6,041 bases of DNA from UKL13-2 sp031430555 (GTDB lineage: Bacteria; Pseudomonadota; Gammaproteobacteria; Burkholderiales; Usitatibacteraceae): assembly GCA_031430555.1 (NCBI GenBank), contig JANPBQ010000208.1, forward strand, positions 1 through 6,041. The letters run 5' to 3'. Positions 3,527-6,041 of this stretch are shown here, piece by piece; position 1 is the first letter of the stretch; each line of letters opens with the position of its first letter. The position numbers and the translations under genes are program-made. The notes below the pieces were generated by a model that worked only from the letters and a program-made list of their open reading frames with translations, did no database searches and had not been told where the DNA came from.

Positions 3527-6041
3527 CTAGCCAAACAATTCCATCCACGCCCGCGTCACCGCCTGCCGCTCCGCCACGAATTCCTCAACCCCGACCCACG
3601 TCTTCAACTCGTTATTGTTGCGCGCCCGATGCTGGCGTTCGCGATAGACGAGGTAGGCTTTCCCGATATTGGCGGCGAGATTCTCGTCGAGGATACCGAG
3701 CGCCGCTGCGCGAGTGAGCAGGGCAAAGTTGCCGAGGTTGCCGAGGAATTCCGGATGCTCGTTCGAGTAGGCGAGAATGAGGTACTGCACGATGAATTCC
3801 ACATCGACGATGCCGCCGCGCGTGTGTTTTAAATCTAGATGGTCGGCGCGATCTTTTTTTTCGGCACGCATTTTGTCGCGCATCTCGATGATTTCTGCGC
3901 GTAGTTCTTGTTTATCGCGCGGCGCGGCGATGATCTCGCGGCGGATCGCCTCGAACGGTGCCGCCATCGCGGCGTCGCCTGCGCAAAAGCGCGCGCGCGT
4001 GAGCGCCTGATGTTCCCACGTCCAGGCGCGCGTTTGCTGGTAGATGCGAAACCCGTCGAGGCTTGATGCGAGTCGTCCGGAATCGCCATCGGGACGCAAG
4101 CGCACATCCGTTTCGTAGAGCACGCCGCCGGCCGTCATGGTGTTGAGCCAACTGGAAAGGCGCTGCGCGAGCTTGGCGTAGCGATCCGGCTCGATTCCGC
4201 TGGCGGGATCATAGACAAACACCAGATCCAGATCGGACGCATAGCCCAATTCCTTGCTGCCGAGTTTGCCGTAGCCGATGATGGCGAAGCCGGGTGGCGG
4301 CTGCCATTGATTGGGAGTGTGAATCGCCGAACTATCAACGGGTTCAGCGCGATTCGTGCTTGCCGAAAGCGCCCGCCATGCCAGCACCAGCGCCACATCC
4401 AGCAACATATCGGCCAATGCGGATAGCTCGTCTGACAACGCCATCACGCTCAGGCGGCCTTCGATATCCGCAACATTGAGTTTCAGCGTGGCGACTTGTT
4501 TGGCGTGGCGCAGCAACTCGTATTGCTTTTCAATATCGCCATCCGCCGCGTCACAGGCAGTTTGCAGCGCGCGCCGCTCGGCACGCCAATCGAGCTCCGC
4601 ATTTTTTTCTGCCGGTGCAATCAATTCATCGAGCAGGATCGGGTGCCGCCGCAAAAATTCTGCCGCCCAGGCACTATTGGCGGCAATGCGTGCGACGCGC
4701 TCCAGCACCTGCGGATACTCCACCAGCAACGCGAGATAGGTTTCACGTTTGTCGATGGCTTCGATGAGATCAAACAAGCGAAAAAAAGTTTTCACTGCCG
4801 TGGCGGGCGCGTGATCCTGCACCAGCGCCGCCTTCAACGCGATGGGAATCAACGTTTCCATCCGTGCGCGCGATTTGGCGGAAAGCGTTTGCGTACGCGA
4901 TGACGCGAGCCACGCGTCGATGCGAATGCCGATCAGTTCGGCATTTTCCGTTCCCAATTCGGCGGCAATGGTACGGACTTCGAGGCCCGATGTGTCTCGC
5001 TCGGGCAGCGGCGAAGGTGTTTTTTCATTGGCGGCGGGTGCTGAAAACAGCGCCTCGAATTCGCCGGTGACAATGGCGCGATGCCGATCCAGTTCAGCGA
5101 GGAACGGCGTCCAATCGTTGAAATTCATCGCGTCCGCAATACGTAGACGATCGTCATCGTTGACCGGAAGCGTTTGCGTTTGCTGATCGTCCAGATATTG
5201 CAGCCGGTGTTCCAGATTACGCAGAAAGACATAGGCCAATTGCAACGCAGCGACTCGCTCAGCGGTGAAAATTCCCAGCGCACCAAGCTGCGTCAATGCG
5301 GCACGGGTGGAGCGGGTTTGTAGCGCGGTCTCGCGTCCGCCGCGGATCAACTGAAACAGTTGCGCGATGAATTCGATTTCGCGGATGCCGCCAACGCCGA
5401 CCTTGATGTCGTCGAGCCGGTTTCGTTTGGCGGCCTCGGCACGGATTTGTGCGTGCAGGGTGCGCATTTCCTCGATGGCGGCGTAATCGTGATAGCGGCG
5501 ATAGACGAATGACCGCGCAAGCGAATCGAGATTGGCGATGGTGCCGGGCAGGCCGGTAATGGCGCGCGCCTTCAGCCACGCATAACGCTCCCACGGCCTC
5601 GCCTGTGTGATGAAATAATTCTCCAGCGACGCTAGGCTCGACACCAATGGGCCGCTGGTGCCGAATGGCCGCAGGCGCATGTCGACGCGGAAGACAAAGC
5701 CCTCGGCATCGACCTGGTCCAACGCGCGGATCACGCGCTTGCCGACTGCGGAATGAAATTCGTGCCACGAACGCTGGCGGTTGGCGGGGCCGTCTTCGGC
5801 ATGAACAAATATCAAGTCGATGTCGGACGAGACATTGAGTTCGCGCCCGCCCAACTTGCCCATGCCGACAATCATCAATTGCGCGGCCTCGGCCTCCGGT
5901 TGATCGAGCGAGAATTTCGTCGCCATCGCTTTCGAGTGGAATGCTTGTGCCGCCGTGAGCGTGACTTCCGCCAGAGCGGAAATGGTTTCCACCACCTCGT
6001 CAAACGGCGCAAGTCCATTCACATCGCGAAAAATCGTGTGA
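3527..6041 (-). CDS. glnE: Bifunctional glutamine synthetase adenylyltransferase / adenylyl-removing enzyme, N-terminus cut by window edge
   Basis: GlnE adenylylates glutamine synthetase when nitrogen is plentiful and removes AMP when it is scarce, under control of PII (GlnB), in the cytoplasm. The visible 837 residues hold both nucleotidyltransferase halves. Numbered from the GTG codon at 6022, the adenylyl-removing half has GMGKLGGRELNVSSDID (53-69; Asp67 and Asp69 bind metal), VDMRLRPFGTSGPL (113-126) and GVGGIREIEF (209-218). The adenylyltransferase half has GYGKLGSKELGYASDLD (583-599; Asp597 and Asp599), TDVRLRPDGDSG (638-649) and RGGIVDVEF (735-743). The frame is open beyond the GTG to the edge, reading HTIFRD, a segment homologues have inside the protein, so the GTG is not the real start and roughly the first 100 residues are missing. 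The C-terminus (RAWMELFG) is at the usual place. Both active sites look intact. A palindromic repeat follows the stop codon. Confidence 0.95.
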   Translation of the reverse strand, partial: HTIFRDVNGLAPFDEVVETISALAEVTLTAAQAFHSKAMATKFSLDQPEAEAAQLMIVGMGKLGGRELNVSSDIDLIFVHAEDGPANRQRSWHEFHSAVGKRVIRALDQVDAEGFVFRVDMRLRPFGTSGPLVSSLASLENYFITQARPWERYAWLKARAITGLPGTIANLDSLARSFVYRRYHDYAAIEEMRTLHAQIRAEAAKRNRLDDIKVGVGGIREIEFIAQLFQLIRGGRETALQTRSTRAALTQLGALGIFTAERVAALQLAYVFLRNLEHRLQYLDDQQTQTLPVNDDDRLRIADAMNFNDWTPFLAELDRHRAIVTGEFEALFSAPAANEKTPSPLPERDTSGLEVRTIAAELGTENAELIGIRIDAWLASSRTQTLSAKSRARMETLIPIALKAALVQDHAPATAVKTFFRLFDLIEAIDKRETYLALLVEYPQVLERVARIAANSAWAAEFLRRHPILLDELIAPAEKNAELDWRAERRALQTACDAADGDIEKQYELLRHAKQVATLKLNVADIEGRLSVMALSDELSALADMLLDVALVLAWRALSASTNRAEPVDSSAIHTPNQWQPPPGFAIIGYGKLGSKELGYASDLDLVFVYDPASGIEPDRYAKLAQRLSSWLNTMTAGGVLYETDVRLRPDGDSGRLASSLDGFRIYQQTRAWTWEHQALTRARFCAGDAAMAAPFEAIRREIIAAPRDKQELRAEIIEMRDKMRAEKKDRADHLDLKHTRGGIVDVEFIVQYLILAYSNEHPEFLGNLGNFALLTRAAALGILDENLAANIGKAYLVYRERQHRARNNNELKTWVGVEEFVAERQAVTRAWMELFG

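Noticed and set aside
1..6041. CRISPR array, tRNA or rRNA genes
   Set aside because: No regularly spaced repeats and no tRNA- or rRNA-like segment was seen; the repeats present are palindromic or dispersed, not array-like.

Overview
The window looks like a chromosomal segment of a proteobacterium, most likely a betaproteobacterium. That reading rests on the style of the GlnE protein, the moderately high GC content, and the dispersed palindromic repeats between genes. No rRNA or other decisive taxonomic marker is present, so it is an inference.

Layout, left to right. (1) Bases 1-172, minus strand: the N-terminus of an IS110-family transposase, cut by the left edge. Upstream of its start codon is a gene-free stretch (173 to about 406) that is the non-coding 5' end of the element. 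In the IS110 group this is where a structured bridge RNA is encoded, and several short inverted repeats are visible. The likely outer boundary falls where a dispersed repeat, also present at 3257-3317, becomes recognisable. (2) Bases 643-1249, plus strand: a complete hicA-hicB toxin-antitoxin operon. It has a TTGACA -35 box, an 18-bp imperfect palindrome filling the promoter spacer, and an 11-base overlap between toxin and antitoxin genes. (3) Bases 1250-1511: a convergent intergenic gap with a long, nearly perfect inverted repeat (two 30-base arms, one mismatch). (4) Bases 1512-3179, minus strand: an AMP-forming acyl-CoA synthetase (long-chain type, 555 residues from the chosen start). (5) Bases 3180-3526: an intergenic gap made largely of repeats, namely a 14-base-period tandem duplication, the second copy of the dispersed repeat, and a 98-base palindromic element ending in GTCATCC/GGATGAC. 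(6) Bases 3527-6041, minus strand: glnE, the bifunctional glutamine synthetase adenylyltransferase/adenylyl-removing enzyme. It is intact at the C-terminus and cut at the N-terminus by the right edge.

The right half (glnE and the acyl-CoA synthetase) is ordinary housekeeping DNA with both genes on one strand, though the repeat-filled gap argues against tight co-transcription. The left 1.4 kb is accessory: IS110 element, repeats and toxin-antitoxin module. The points of most interest are the probable bridge-RNA locus of the IS110 element, its apparent junction with a dispersed repeat, and the palindrome in the hicAB promoter combined with what may be a leaderless toxin mRNA.
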